Source of the DNA: Acanthococcus lagerstroemiae | Lineage: Eukaryota; Arthropoda; Insecta; Hemiptera; Eriococcidae | Length of the DNA: 64,000 nucleotides | NCBI GenBank assembly: GCA_031841125.1 | Contig: CM063108.1 | Span: 69,474,344-69,538,343 of the forward strand | Direction of reading: 5' to 3' | Shown: one piece after another, positions 11,945 to 22,707 of the stretch | How positions within the stretch are numbered: position 1 is the stretch's first letter | Layout: each line of letters starts with the position of its first letter | Position numbers and translations under genes: made by a program | The notes under the pieces: model-generated | Seen by the model: only the letters and a program-made list of their open reading frames with translations | Told to the model about the DNA's origin: nothing | Database searches by the model: none

Positions 11945-12280
11945 AGGTTGCGTACATCTATAATCTTCGATTTCTGGCACATCTTATCATCTCATGTAGA
12001 TTCCTGCACGGAGAGTTCACTGGCGAATTCGTGGTTACAAGCTCTGATCTTTTTCTACCTCTGATGGGCTTTCCCTGAATTCGTCCCTGCACCGCTAGCG
12101 TGAAAACGCCATTTTCCCTGATTTGATGTGCTATGTACTTCAGTTTTCGATTCTTGATGTCTTCTACTATCGGTTTTTCTTCTTTTACTAAAGGACTACT
12201 ACGTTCGTTATAAAATCAGTCCACGGAATTTTCAGCAGAGTCTTCGATAGCACTACATCTCGAATGCGTTCAGCCTCTTT
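11945..12280 (-). pseudogene. LINE reverse transcriptase C-terminal fragment
   Basis: On the minus strand the frame-shifted translation reads ERLNAFEM-stop-CYRR, then a KPWTDF-like segment, then IKNRKLKYIAHQIRENG and a GRIQGKPIRGRKRSEL-like segment. These are the conserved region after the palm (FEMWCYRR...WTD) and the GHxxR/GRxRGR tail of RTE/CR1-type polyproteins. It is broken by stops and frameshifts. Its upstream end is cut exactly where the repeat at 12281 begins. Confidence 0.65.
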
Positions 12281-13225
12281 CAGGCCCGTAGCCACGGGGA
12301 GCACCCCCTAGTGCTTGCCGGAGCCTCCCCTGGCAAAATTTCGCGAATAAAAACGAATTCTGTATATTTTTCTCGCTAGTTTTGTTCAAAACTTTTCTTT
12401 TCACTATATTTTAATGTTTATAAGCATGGCAACACTGCTTTTGCTTTGAAAGATGAATCGTGAGTTTGTCGTTCTTTATTGGGATTTAAACCTCCACTCA
12501 GGGGTGTAGCCACGGGGCGGAGGGAGGGTCTGAACCCCTACCTTGGCATCAGCCGAAAATGCGAAAAAATAAAATAAAATTCTGGTAATAGTAAGTATTA
12601 CACCTGTAATGTTACAAAAGTGAAACGAACCCCCCCCCCTTCATAACAAGTCTGGCTACGCCACTGCCTGCACTAGAGTGCGCAGCAAAATTACCTGCGC
12701 GGGTGCGTTAGCGGGTGAAAATGAGTGAGTGATCATGTGTACTTTCAAATAGAAAAACGACTATCTTCAGGAGGGTAAAAAAACTTATTCTACCAGTAGA
12801 ACTGATTATAATTCAATTTTTTGGTGATGATGCAGTTAAATTTAGGACAAATTTATTTTCTTTTAAAGTGGATTTCTAATTGACTTAATGATAGTTGAAG
12901 TTTGCTACACGCTCTTACGGCAAATCATACGTAATCACGCACACAAATACAGGGCTGCCGACACTTGAAACTCGGAGTTTTAAATCCCAATATGAGACGT
13001 GTCACAAGAAAAGAGCCCGAGTGTCCATCCAGCAGTTTCAGATACATAGGCCTTTTTCTTATGTCACATTACAATTCGCAAACACAATGGTAGGCTTGCG
13101 ATCCATCAGTTCACATTGAATATCGATGGCTAAATGCCTGGCTGGCTGTTTCAGAACTGATAACTTGATAAGTCCACAGAAATGGAATTTTTCTACTTCC
13201 AAAAGTTCCAAAATTTGATCGTTCA
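12281..13225. repeat. Dispersed repeat D, copy A, interrupted by a MITE
   Basis: It starts CAGGCCCGTAGCCACGG and shares about 390 bp in two blocks with copy B (22212-22600): 12281-12480, and 12983 to about 13225. Shared words include GAGCCTCCCCTGGCAAAATT, GTGTCACAAG and TGGCTAAATGCCTG. About 500 bp between the blocks are absent from copy B and contain the hAT MITE at 12499-12666. CAGGCxxxTAGCCA at the left and TGGCTAAATGCCTG near 13140 are inverted, so the repeat is probably another non-autonomous DNA element. Confidence 0.6.
12499..12666. mobile_element. hAT MITE, CAGGGGTGTAGCCA ends
   Basis: A 168-bp element with ends CAGGGGTGTAGCCA and TGGCTACGCCACTG. Flanks are CCTCCACT (12491-12498) and CCTGCACT (12667-12674), an 8-bp duplication with one change. 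The interior matches the copy at 45252-45414, for example TCGGCATCAGCCGAAAATG-like and GGTAATAGTAAGTATTACAC words, so the two form one family. Confidence 0.9.
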
Positions 13226-13520
13226 CTGAAAAAACTAAATTTGTACGGAGTCTAAAAAAATTCAGTACTCAGTACCTAGAAGTTTCGTAACGCACGGACA
13301 ACTCCTCATTTTAGTACTGAGCACTAAAAAGTTAAGTAAAAACCCTCACTTTATAAATGTAATCATTGGATAATTGTTAGGCATTCAGTTCTGTAAGCTA
13401 TGGACTCAATCTTGAACTGTAGTGTTGTGAGAGAATCACAGTACAGCATCGTGTGTGTGAAAGTTTGGTACAAACTACTGAACTGGCTAGCAAATCGTAT
13501 TGTACTCCCAAGTAAGCATT
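13226..13520. other. No feature recognised
   Basis: AT-rich DNA with repeated CAGTACT/GTACTGA words at about 13265-13325 and nothing else that I can assign. Confidence 0.4.
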
Positions 13521-13525
13521 ACCAC

Positions 13526-13668
13526 AGACTCGCTACATTTCGACCTAGGCCAATTTTTCGGCCAGAAGAGCAGAGGGTTAAGGCGCCCTAACAGCCTTCC
13601 CAACGTTTCTGAGGTAATGCTCGAAAGGGCGGATTCCAGGGCTCGGGTTGAGAGCAAAATGGAAAAAG
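13526..13668 (+). mobile_element. tRNA-derived SINE, 5'-truncated copy
   Basis: It matches the body of the full SINE at 48587-48802 from ACTCGCTACATTTCGACC onward (GCTCGAAAGGGCGGATTCC, GGTTGAGAGC). It lacks the tRNA-like head, as expected for 5'-truncated reverse transcription. It sits at the end of a LINE fragment read on the opposite strand. Confidence 0.75.
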
Positions 13669-13679
13669 AAAGACTGATG

Positions 13680-14110
13680 CTCAAAGTTTGATTTTTCAAT
13701 ACGTTGCCGAGGTTATTGAAGGCATGCTTCGCCATGCCAATTTTGCTTTCAATTTCTTTTAGGTCCCTGCCATCCTCGTTTATAAGAGCACCTAGATATC
13801 TGAATTCTGTGACATTCTCAATTTCTTCATTGTCTATCTTAATTTTGGCGTTGGTGTCATTTGTTCTTGAGAACTTCATCACCTTATTCGTCTTCTTGGG
13901 ATTTATCTTCATTCTGTATCCTGTTCCAGCTCGATTTATTTCATCAATCATTTTCTGTAGTTGCGCTTCTAATTCGGCTATTGTTTTTTCTTATTTTGCT
14001 CTTGCTGGGACTGCTACGTTCGTTATACAAAATCAGTCCACGGTTTTTTCAGCAGTCTTCGATAACACCACATCTCGAATACGTTCAGCCTCTTTTCGCT
14101 TTCCGTATTC
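13680..14110 (-). pseudogene. RTE-type reverse transcriptase fragment, rearranged
   Basis: Minus-strand translation gives a typical palm-to-thumb segment: INRAGTGYRMKINPKKTNKV, KFSRTNDTNAK, then EFRYLGALINEDGRDLKEIE and a GMAKHAFNNL segment. These are conserved in RTE and related endonuclease-reverse transcriptases. The region upstream on the same strand (13985-14110) encodes FEMWCYRRLLKKPWTDF, which normally lies downstream. The order is therefore scrambled, or two copies are joined. The fragment ends where the SINE at 13668 begins. Confidence 0.75.
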
Positions 14111-14574
14111 ATTAGGGTTACGAAATTACTTTTTTAAGAACGCAAACTACTCCTCTCAAAAACGCAAACTTTCAAAGGGTTACGCAAACCAGTGCTGCCA
14201 GATTTTTTCGGTAACAGAAGTTTTAAAATGCATCATGACTTTTTCTCAAATAATATTTTATTATAGCTCGAAGACGATAGCTTATTCACTGTGTGAATCA
14301 GAGTGTTGCTAAGTATAAGATTTGATTTTCAAAGTTTGAATTACAATATTTTCTTCAGTGGAACCCGATCATTTTCATTTTTTTCACTAAAAAGTGGAAA
14401 TTTGAATGAAGAATTCTAAATACACAAACAAACTGAAGTACATGAAAAACGCTAGCAAACCGCAAATTTAACTTGTAAAAAGCAAATGTGTTTGCGTTTT
14501 GGCAAACACCTGGTATTCATTATTCAGGTTTCACACGAGTATTTTACCACAATCCACACGTAGCATCTCATTAT
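14111..14574. other. No gene recognised
   Basis: AT-rich DNA with several ACGCAAAC words. CAGTGCTGCCAGATTTT at 14192 resembles a hAT end, but I find no convincing partner end or target duplication. Confidence 0.4.
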
Positions 14575-14950
14575 CTATTACTTGAGAATAAGAAAAGTCC
14601 TCTACACCACGGTCCCTGTCCTGTATGGTCCTACGGCATCGAACTTCGGGTTGCACAGCTCACAGCAATCTCCAAATCCTACAGAGGTTCCAGAATAAAT
14701 AAGTCATCGGGAAGATAACTGGGGCGCCATCTGGTTCATCAGAAATGACGAACTCCACAAAGACCTTGAGACGAAGACCATCGAAGAGGTGGCTAGGGAA
14801 TTTGCCATATCATACGAGAACCGCCTACATCGCCATCCTGATACCGAAGCCATTCAACTGATGCTTCCTCCAGAAACGGCTGCAGCGGAGACATCCTATT
14901 GATATTGTATAGTGATGAACTTTGTGTAAAGTATAACGTAATCATCACCA
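14575..14950 (+). pseudogene. Jockey-clade reverse transcriptase C-terminal fragment
   Basis: The frame-shifted translation runs through VLYGPTASNFG-like residues (normally a TYGIELWG region), then WFIRNDELHKDLETKTIEEV and AREFAISYENRLHRHPD. This is the typical C-terminal tail of Jockey-clade polyproteins. About 55 bp of 3' untranslated sequence follows. The 5' end is truncated at about 14575 and several frameshifts are present. Confidence 0.72.
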
Positions 14951-16830
14951 AGTAAAATCAAGCGGGTGCGTTTGCTACTTGCTATTGTCAATTTTATCAA
15001 GAAATCATCAAGTCTAGGGCGGATGCCCAAATGGGGGCAGTACACTTTGGTAACAAAATTTACATTTAAAAATAAAACTCGAGTCCATTTTTTTCACGTA
15101 TTTTAGAGTTCGGTGTTGGTCTGGCTGTCTCAACTATTTCACCTTTCTATCTTGGATCCTTGTATTCGTTTCCGATGGCGATAATGGAGGTGAGGGGTCA
15201 GGTTTCTAATATCTGGAGAGTTATAATTCTGAACTGAAAACTGGGGCATCTATCAGTAGAACGGCCTGTTGGGATGAGAGGGAGTACAGAGATGCACGCT
15301 CCCTTGCACTTCTTTCCATCTACTTTCTTATTTCCTCGGCAGAATCAGGAAGATATTCGGGAAATCTAGGTAAGCCCTATAAACAATGTGGAAATACTCA
15401 ATACACGATTTTGAACTTTTTACAGAAACGAAAGGTTTCTGTCTGCGAGAAACAGTTAGGTACACCGAATCTCAACACCTGAATCATCTTCCAAGCCCTA
15501 TACAATTTACGCACAATTAAGATTCCAGATCAAACCGAACCTCTGTAAACTAAAACGGAAGCTTCAAAATTGTTATCGATAATTACCAGTCTCAATGTCA
15601 GGTATGAATTCTGAATACGGCTCTTCCTTTCCCGTTCTCCATGCCTACCGGTATCGTGGTTTCGTATCCACGTATACATACACACGTACACATGTAACTG
15701 CTCCAGCGAACAGAAACCTGTCATCACCGAACTGATCCTACGTACGCGGTCATCTATACAACGTCCTAATTTCGCAGCCGTCCACAACGCCTTGCCGAGG
15801 TCGTTTCGTCGCTCGCAGGGCTTCCGTAGATTACGCGAATGCCAGTGGTCTGACCATCCGTGAGCACCAGACACGAAAGTACCAATTTCCTTTCACACTC
15901 TTGAACTTTCGTAATTATTATTTACAACGCCAACGACGAAATTCCAGCTACTCGCGATAGGTGGTGTCGATTATCCAGCCGGGCCAACCGAGGAAAAATT
16001 GATGCCCAAGCGGCGTCGTATACCGCGTCGGTCGGATTTTTGATTCGGGTACTAAAACCCGATGAATCATAAGCGCCGTCTAAATTACACATTCAACGCT
16101 CGACTACCGAGAAAAAAAAGATTCGTCGATACGTTCAACTGGGCCATCTCTTGCCATTTTCTCGGAAAGTTCATCACCTTGATACTATAATCTCGGGCCC
16201 ATATTGGACAATTTAAATTCTTCAAAACGAACATTATGTACCTCGACGTCTCACTTCACCTGTGGTTTGCTGAAGCGATACCTGCTCACGAATAGCCATA
16301 ACCAGTTATAGACGACGCGTTTCGCGCATCGCAATTTGAATATAATCTCAATTCGCTACTCGCGGTGTAATTGGGAGGCTTTCGTCTGATTGATTGAAGA
16401 AGAAAATAGCAGTTGTTTATAATATGTATATTTCTTATTTATTCTTATGGAATGGGATTCACTGAAAAGGAAACCACTACTTACAGCATAAAAGATGCTA
16501 ACGTAAACAGCGCCGCTATATTATATACACTGTACCTAGGTATGTATGTACGTGTTTTGCTCTCAGAACTGTAAATAATGACAGAGTTTACGCGTTACCA
16601 CAACTCTATAATGAATTAGGAGGGTTCAACGTATTTACTCGAAGGGTTTTCACTACGCGGAATAACGGACCTTACAGGCATCGGTAGTTGGAACATTTAT
16701 CATTTCTCAAATGGAAAAGAATAACTTCTTAACCCGAGAAGAAGATTAATTAGGTAAACATGAAAATCCGATGACGTATATGTTGCCTGCGTATTACGTT
16801 CATACAGCATATCAAGTGACCCGATGCGCA
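14951..16830. other. No gene recognised
   Basis: 1.9 kb without repeats I can name. The minus-strand frame at 15530-15874 (114 codons) has no recognisable domain, and nothing supports it as a gene. The sequence has more CpG than the transposon-rich parts and may be old unique DNA. Confidence 0.4.
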
Positions 16831-16838
16831 ATCAGTTG

Positions 16839-17040
16839 CCCTCTATAGTTACCCAGTTACCCGCGAAAAAGTTACCCATTTGTTACCCTCGAATTGCCCT
16901 CAGATTACCCTTTTGTTTCCCTCTAGTTACCCGGTGGCGAGATACTACGCAGTTAGTTACCCTCCAGTTACCCGCGGCGGAAAAGTTACCCATTTATTAC
17001 CTTCGGTTAACCTCAGATTACCCTTGTTGCCCTATAGTTG
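16839..17040. repeat. GTTACCC-rich tandem duplication
   Basis: Two imperfect copies of a unit of about 115 bp (about 16839-16935 and 16951-17040). Each contains CAGTTACCCGCG, AAAAGTTACCCATTT, CCTCAGATTACCC and a GCCCTATAG or GCCCTCTATAG word. The GTTACCC word appears about ten times. The plus-strand frame 16824-17399 crosses it, but I do not recognise its 191-residue product. Confidence 0.6.
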
Positions 17041-17810
17041 GGTTATTCTTAGAAAATGTTGATATTTCAGTCCCCAGCAATTATCAATCATACGGTCAGT
17101 TTTTTTTCTTCGTTTTTTTCGTTGATAGATATGACTCAGTTCTACTTTTTCAAGCTTTCAGAAGAAAAATTGATCCAATTTTAATGGGTCAAAATTGGAC
17201 TAAATATGCTCAAATGTCCGTCGGCATGGCTGTCCCTCGAACGACTTTCGTTATTTTCGATCTTTTGTTCATCGGCATGTCTCTTTTTCAACCAATCACA
17301 AAACAGGAGTTTCAATATTTTTTCGTCGCAATTAATGGCCAAATTGTATATTCTTATCAGAGCAATACAGTCCGCATGTCAAATCCCGGTTTTTTCTGAC
17401 AAGACTCGTGCATTCGCATATTATTGTCTAAAATTAAGAGTTAAAAAAATATATGTCCTTCGGCATGGTCATCTTTATGCAACGATAGACGTTCATCATC
17501 CAAAACTGATTACGTTTAATTAATGGGTTACGAGTAGTATGCCTTTATCAACTCTCCATGTAATTTTTTGTTTTGGAATCTACTAATTGACGGCAGAAAA
17601 CTTCTTGTTCGCTATTGTCTTTTGGTATCGACTTTTTCATGTGTCATCATTTCGATTGCTATGCCAAAATACAGAATCCCTTCACTGTCGGCCCTACCAA
17701 TGTGATACAGAACACCCCTTAACGACTCCCATCAAAAAAGAGTTCAAATATCCTCTACTTTCCTCCATGAAAAAACATACCTGACATATCATCCTCCCTC
17801 TTGTATAGCA
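17041..17810. other. No gene recognised
   Basis: AT-rich sequence with open frames whose products I do not recognise. The 3' part of the 16824-17399 frame lies here. Its product is rich in Phe and hydrophobic residues, which can arise by chance in T-rich DNA. Confidence 0.35.
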
Positions 17811-17819
17811 GAACTGATC

Positions 17820-17945
17820 GGTCAAAAGTGTGTCAAGAAGTCAAAAATGCGTCGGAGTGCTCTGATTGGTTGAAATATTGTCAAAATGTCAAAATACCGT
17901 GTCAAAATTCGCAAAATTGACGCAGGGGAAAATTGTGTCAATCCT
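17820..17945. repeat. TGTCAA word cluster
   Basis: TGTCA or GTCAAAA occurs about eight times in 125 bp, immediately upstream of the LINE 5' portion. GATTGGTTGAAATATTGTCA at about 17862 resembles GATTGGTCGAAATTTTGTCA at about 58132, which lies in a similar TGTCAC cluster. Confidence 0.45.
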
Positions 17946-17976
17946 TGTAGATCGGGTGAGGATATTGCGTGGTACG

Positions 17977-18344
17977 ATGCCTTTGAAGAAGACAAAATAT
18001 ATATGGACGGTGGGGAACAAAATCCTGATTAGAAGACAGGACGGAGAAGAAGTAATACAAATAACTTAACACAGATATCTATACTGACGGAACTGGGATG
18101 GAAGGAAGGTGATCGATATAGAAGCAGGCCAGTCACTGAAAAAGAAGAAGATGATGATGACATCGAACAAGATTCGGATGAGTCAGATAGTGCAGCATCA
18201 TCCGAACCCATAGTCAGAAGAACCCAACAACAACGTACAACCACCTCGATGCTTGGAATAAAGAAGATACCTAGCTCTCCGACCCAAAAGAAACCGACAG
18301 CTCCAGTGACGATAACTAGAAGTACCAGAAAGCGAAATAAATAG
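17977..18344 (+). pseudogene. Putative short ORF1 of an RTE-like LINE
   Basis: It starts at ATG 17977 with MPLKKTKYIWTVGNKILIRR. It reaches a stop at 18067-18069, but a one-base frame change continues into TELGWKEGDRYRSRPVTE, an acidic run (EKEEDDDDIEQDSDESD), and a basic end, ITRSTRKRNK, stopping at 18342-18344. An acidic domain followed by a basic tail just ahead of an endonuclease frame suits a LINE ORF1. I do not recognise a conserved fold, so the role (RNA binding) is inferred from position. Confidence 0.5.
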
Positions 18345-18565
18345 GTAAGCTGCGACTCTCCTTGGTACGCACGGCCACTATAGTCAAGTATGGCTAAACT
18401 CTTGCAGTCTGCGGGTAAACAATAATATTCCACAACCCTCTCCCCCTTTCACCAGAGAATTGATTCTTCCTTTGGAAGAAATAAATAAAACATTACGTAA
18501 TAGTAAAAATAATACGTAGAGGTAAAAATAGCTATAAGAGTGCAACAGAACATCAAAAGGGTGAT

Positions 18566-18772
18566 ATGATCCAGATAGCTACATTAAATGTGACATCTTT
18601 ACAAGATAATGATAAATTTAAAGATGTAGAATTAGAAATGATAAAAAATAATATTGATATTTTGGGGCTGGCAGAAATAAAGAGAGAAAAAGAAGAAATG
18701 ATAAATACAAAAAAACAGAATATATTTTTTTGCACCAGATCAGAGCTTGGTGACAGTTATGATTTTTCATGA
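18566..18772 (+). pseudogene. LINE apurinic-type endonuclease N-terminus
   Basis: MIQIATLNVTSLQDNDKF followed by NIDILGLAEIKREKEE matches the start of the apurinic/apyrimidinic-type endonuclease of RTE-type LINEs. It has the TxNV...L motif with Asn for metal binding and the LxxxE box whose Glu is catalytic. Only about the first 60 residues remain, and the frame then ends and the sequence changes. With the putative ORF1 just upstream this is the 5' part of an element, the opposite of the usual 5' truncation. Confidence 0.75.
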
Positions 18773-18839
18773 GCAGGGATCAAGTTTATTTTGACTACCA
18801 TACGTGGATAATTTGAACCCCCTTTGAATCGAACGAAAA

Positions 18840-19345
18840 TGAGGCAGGTACATACCACTTTCTGTAGCGCAATGGGAAAAATCCAATGATATATCCAAGT
18901 GTGCAAATCTAAGCGCTGCCTCGAAAGTGTACGTCGAAACCGAACACCACGATCTGGAAAACCCGAAAAATCATACGAAAATCAAACCTATGAAATTTTT
19001 TCCTATTCCTCTTCCCCTCCCTAAGGTGTTTCCATTTTCATGGTACCTGCAAATCAATGTCAAAATTAGATTCCATGATTCTCGAAACACAAGAAATGCT
19101 ATTCACCTTGTACCAGTACATTTTTTCTACTTCTATCTCTCAAACTCCTGCCAGATGCGTCAGTTTTATGGAAACTGGGGAGCAATGTCGATAGCTTATT
19201 TCACAACCTCAAAAATCCAAGAGACGATAACTAGCTCGAACCCATAAATTTCTTTTCATTACTTTCCTTCTCTCCCCGAGGTGCTTCAATATTCATGGTA
19301 CAGAGCAATGTCAAAATTGAATTCTAAGAATCCCGAAACCAGTGG
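18840..19345 (+). repeat. ~125-bp satellite array, locus 1
   Basis: Equivalent positions (CAATGTC) fall at 19055, 19183 and 19306, spacings of 128 and 123 bp. A weaker monomer precedes them near 18930. Each monomer has a C/T-rich stretch, CATGGTAC or similar, CAATGTCAAAATTGA or a variant, then a CTCGAAAC or CTCAAAAAT word. Identity between monomers is low. Related monomers occur at 44.86-45.54 kb, 47.46 kb and 55.5-55.93 kb. Confidence 0.65.
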
Positions 19346-19399
19346 TGATAATCTGTAGCCATGTGTAGCCATTTCAATACCCATATTCACGTTACCAAC

Positions 19400-19680
19400 G
19401 ATCAGGGATGGGTATTAAGATCATGAATCCAGTAATCTAAGATCATTAAAAAATAAATAAAACGATCACAGATTCAGATATACCTAGCATTTAGAAAACA
19501 AACATATCTTAGATTATGAAAAATATCATAAAGTTGTTATCTTTCTAATCTTCTCAGATCATGATTTAGTCCGATTTTGTGATATTAGATCATGGTCCGA
19601 CCATTCAAATTATTGATGTTTACATTTTGGTAATCTTAGATCATGACTTTTACAATCTAGAGATCATAATAATTGTGCCC
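19400..19680. repeat. Reiterated GATCATGA words
   Basis: GATCATGA or GATCAT(A/T) appears seven times in 280 bp, with TAATCTAAGATCAT near the left and a related complement near the right. CAGGGATGGG at 19403 resembles a hAT end, but the opposite end and an 8-bp duplication were not found. Confidence 0.4.
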
Positions 19681-19689
19681 GTCTTAGCC

Positions 19690-20995
19690 TACAACCTATC
19701 TATACTCTTTCTACGAGAACTTGAGAGCAGAATGCTACCGAGTGTCTATCTATGCTTCTCTTCTCTCCATACCTGCTGGACTTATTTCACGTCTCCAGTT
19801 AGAATAAGGGTCTTGACTGGCCGACCTTCCCGCTGCATGTTGCATATTATACACAAAACAACGAACTTGTACATAGGTATCTAATATACACGTATTATTT
19901 GTATTACGGTGTGGATTTCTAAATTACCTATCTATAGTGAGATACACCTTGTAATGGTTAAGACTGCGGTAGTATTTACACATTTGAATCAGGTTTTCAA
20001 CGACGGCAGACTAATTATGTGTATGTCCACCAAGTAGCGTCGCTATAGCATTTATCTCCGATACCGCGGATCCATTTAAGATTTAACATACATCCAACTT
20101 CAGGCAGAATGTGTTCAATTGAATATATATTGCTAAGAACATAATTGGTAGTTAAATTCGGAACGTAGGGACTTTAAACAGTAAGTAATAAATCCACAGA
20201 ATATTGTGACTTTGCGAATGTGATCGTCACAGGGTCATTTTAACGTAATTCTTCACTCATTACTTGCACATTCCACAATCAGAATCACAGCGAAAATTGA
20301 AAAAGATTTGCCTCGCCTTTTAAAAAAGAGTTGGTTTCATCAGAAGCGTAGCGAAGTGAATTGAATGGGGGAGGAGGGCAGATGCATTTCCCAATGAAAA
20401 GTCCCAAATTTCAAGAGCGGAGCGAGCGAAAAAAATTAAAAGTTTTTTTTTGTTGATTTAAAATTTGTCTTTTTCGATTTTTTGAAGTCGGATTTTCCCA
20501 ATTTGAACGGTATCTTCTTAACTTCTCCCATCTGGCCAACTTGATTGGGGGGGACTCCCACCAGGCACTACGCCCCTTAGATTCGTTTAATATTCCGCAG
20601 TGTTCGTAGAAATCTTGAAAATATTTTCACAAACACGTTTACCTTGAGTAAAAAACAGGGTTACTTCAGGCGTAGATTGCATAATTTTTCTATTGAATAG
20701 TATAATTTGATCGGTTGTACATGCGTGCATACCGAGAAGAAACTGCAAAAACTATTTGTATGCATATTTTAGTTATGATTCGTAACTGGGTTCTTCCAGG
20801 TGATGAAGTTATTGTTTAGAACTTAATGTGCATTCGTATCACGTAAAAATTACCAAAGAAATAAACTGTGTCTAGATCAGGATGGTCCTTATTTTGGAAG
20901 TTTTCGAAATCGGGGAGACGATCCATCCACATTTTTTCAAGATCTAAAACAACCGCCTGATTTCATTTAGATTGTTAAAATAATATCAACCCAAT
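19690..20995. other. No gene recognised
   Basis: AT-rich DNA. GCGTAGCG near 20347 and CACTACGCCCCTT near 20576 could be diverged inverted ends, but flanking duplications are absent. Confidence 0.35.
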
Positions 20996-20998
20996 GCC

Positions 20999-22020
20999 CA
21001 GAGGCGAAACTAGACTTTCAGTTTGGGGGGGGGGGGTGGAGGAGGAAAATTTGCCGACAAATATTTTTTTTAACATTTTAGAAATAATTTGAAAATTTGC
21101 CGATTTTCCAATCAAAATGTTTCCTAATTGAAAAAAATAATTATTAATAATAATAATAATGATAAATAATAATAACAATAATAATAATAAAAATAATAAT
21201 AAAAGAAAAAAAGAAGCAAAATATAGGCCCCGGGACTGATTTTTGAGAACGTTCTTGTACCCTCAAAAAGTCTGCCTTTTTTCTACTCTATTTTTCTTTC
21301 TTCTTTCCTTCCTCTTTTTACCTTATTTTTGAAGCGCCTGCTTTATAGTGAGCCACTTGAGACATTCTCTATCCTCGGCCCTTGTGCAAACATAATATAT
21401 CATCCGAGAGGTTTCTTGGATTCATTTAATACTATGATAATAAGACTCCTTTGACCCATCAAAACCTATTCCTCCAACTTATGTAGAACTTTTAGGACTC
21501 TTTCAGACTTCTCTGAGACTTCAAGGATCTTCCGAATTTGTTCAAGACTTTTTCAGGCTTCATTAAAACATTATACCTTAGATTAGAAAAGGAAAAATTC
21601 AAATGAACAGTTTCAAAATTTACCGACTGTCAAATTATTGGGGTTTTTTCAACCCCCCCCCCCAATATTTTCGTCCATGTAAATGCAGATTGGAACCTTA
21701 TCCCCCCAGCACTCACATTTGCGCACATGAATATACCTTAGTCTGGGAGGGTAAGCTGGAAGAATAATACTTGAGAGGAAGACACAACTTCCTTTACACA
21801 TTAAGGTGGTTGCTATTTACTCTTGGTGATTTTTTTTTCGAATTTCCTCTGATTCGTCTCTTAAATTGGTTCCAATGAAATCAAAACAAAAAACCTACAA
21901 AGTTTCAGGTCGATCGGATTTAGGGGAATCCGTGCCACAAGCTCCCTTTCGTTCTTATGGGAAAAATACATGGAGTTTTGACTTTCGTTCCAGACTAAAT
22001 TTCCCTCCTATATTCACCAG
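20999..22020. repeat. Dispersed repeat C, copy 1
   Basis: It begins CAGAGGCGAAACTAGA, then a run of G, then AAATTTGCCGACAAATATTT. It holds an AAT-rich stretch (about 21140-21210), a second conserved block with ACTGTCAAATTATTGGGG, and a long 3' block ending in a conserved CAGGTCGATCG region (about 21908). Blocks correspond to copy 2 (32680-33250) and copy 3 (22708-23110). The CATGGACGAAAAT complement near 21679 mirrors the left end, but homology continues beyond it, so the boundaries are uncertain. Confidence 0.55.
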
Positions 22021-22109
22021 GACCAAAGCACGTAAATTAAATAATAGCATATTTGCTATCGGATTTAGCTTGTGACATTGGAAAATAAGTCTTTTGCTTT
22101 CAACTTCTA

Positions 22110-22211
22110 AACAGCCCCGTAGTCATGGGGGCAAGGTAGGGCTGAGCCCCCTCTAAAGGTATTGTGAGCCCCCAGGCAGAGATACCACCATTTAAAAAAT
22201 CATCATTACGC
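22110..22211. repeat. Fragment with CAGCCCCGTAGTCATGG end
   Basis: It has a hAT-like left end followed by GGGGGCAAGG and GAGCCCCC words, with no intact opposite end. It directly precedes repeat D copy B. Confidence 0.35.
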
Positions 22212-22600
22212 TAGGCCCCTAACCAGAGTGGTTCTAGAGGGTACTGAGCACCCCCTAACGCTTGTCGGAGCCTCCCCTGGCAAAATTTCGTGAATAAAAA
22301 TAACGAATTCCTTCTATTTTTCTCGCTAGTTTTGTTCAAAACTTTTCGTTCCACTACATTCTCATGTTTATAAACTTGTCAACACTGATTTTGTTTTGAA
22401 AGATAGAAAAATCGTACGTTCTTTATTCGTGACGTGTCACAAGGAAAGGGCCCGAGTGTCCATCCAGCAGTTTCAAACACACAGGCTTTTTTCTAGTGTC
22501 ACATTACAATATTCACAAACACAGTGGTAGGCCCGCGATCCAGTTCACATTGAATATCAATGGCTAAATGCCTGTTTGAGAACTGATAAAATTTGATCGT
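22212..22600. repeat. Dispersed repeat D, copy B
   Basis: The uninterrupted relative of 12281-13225: TAGGCCCCTAACCAGAG, GAGCCTCCCCTGGCAAAATT, GTGACGTGTCACAAGGAAAG, TGGCTAAATGCCTG and a final TTTGATCGTTC. It acts as the empty-site reference for the insertion in copy A. Confidence 0.6.
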
Positions 22601-22707
22601 TCTGAGTGTTAATATTTTTCACACGATCTATTTTATTTATTTTTTTCAATGGGTTATCGGTAAGTTGAATCACCAGTTTTGATTATGAATTTTGAGACCA
22701 AATTCAA

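Noticed and set aside
14192..14515. CAGTGCTGCCAGATTTT and CCAGGTGTTTGCCAAAA as hAT ends
   Set aside because: They need several gaps to align and the flanking 8-mers do not match.
15530..15874. 114-codon minus frame as a host gene
   Set aside because: No domain, no splice or promoter context, and length is within chance for this composition.
16824..17399. 191-codon plus frame
   Set aside because: It starts in a GTTACCC tandem repeat and continues in T-rich DNA. There is no recognisable domain, and its composition is expected from the repeat.
18029..18433. 134-codon minus frame with hydrophobic stretches
   Set aside because: It is antisense to the acidic/basic LINE ORF1 region. The Ser and Val/Leu runs are the complement of the Asp/Glu-rich plus-strand codons.
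19403..19690. CAGGGATGGG as a hAT left end
   Set aside because: I find no matching right end with an 8-bp duplication. Only the GATCATGA reiteration is reported.
20341..20580. Possible inverted ends GCGTAGCG / CACTACGCC
   Set aside because: The match is short and the flanks show no duplication of any length.
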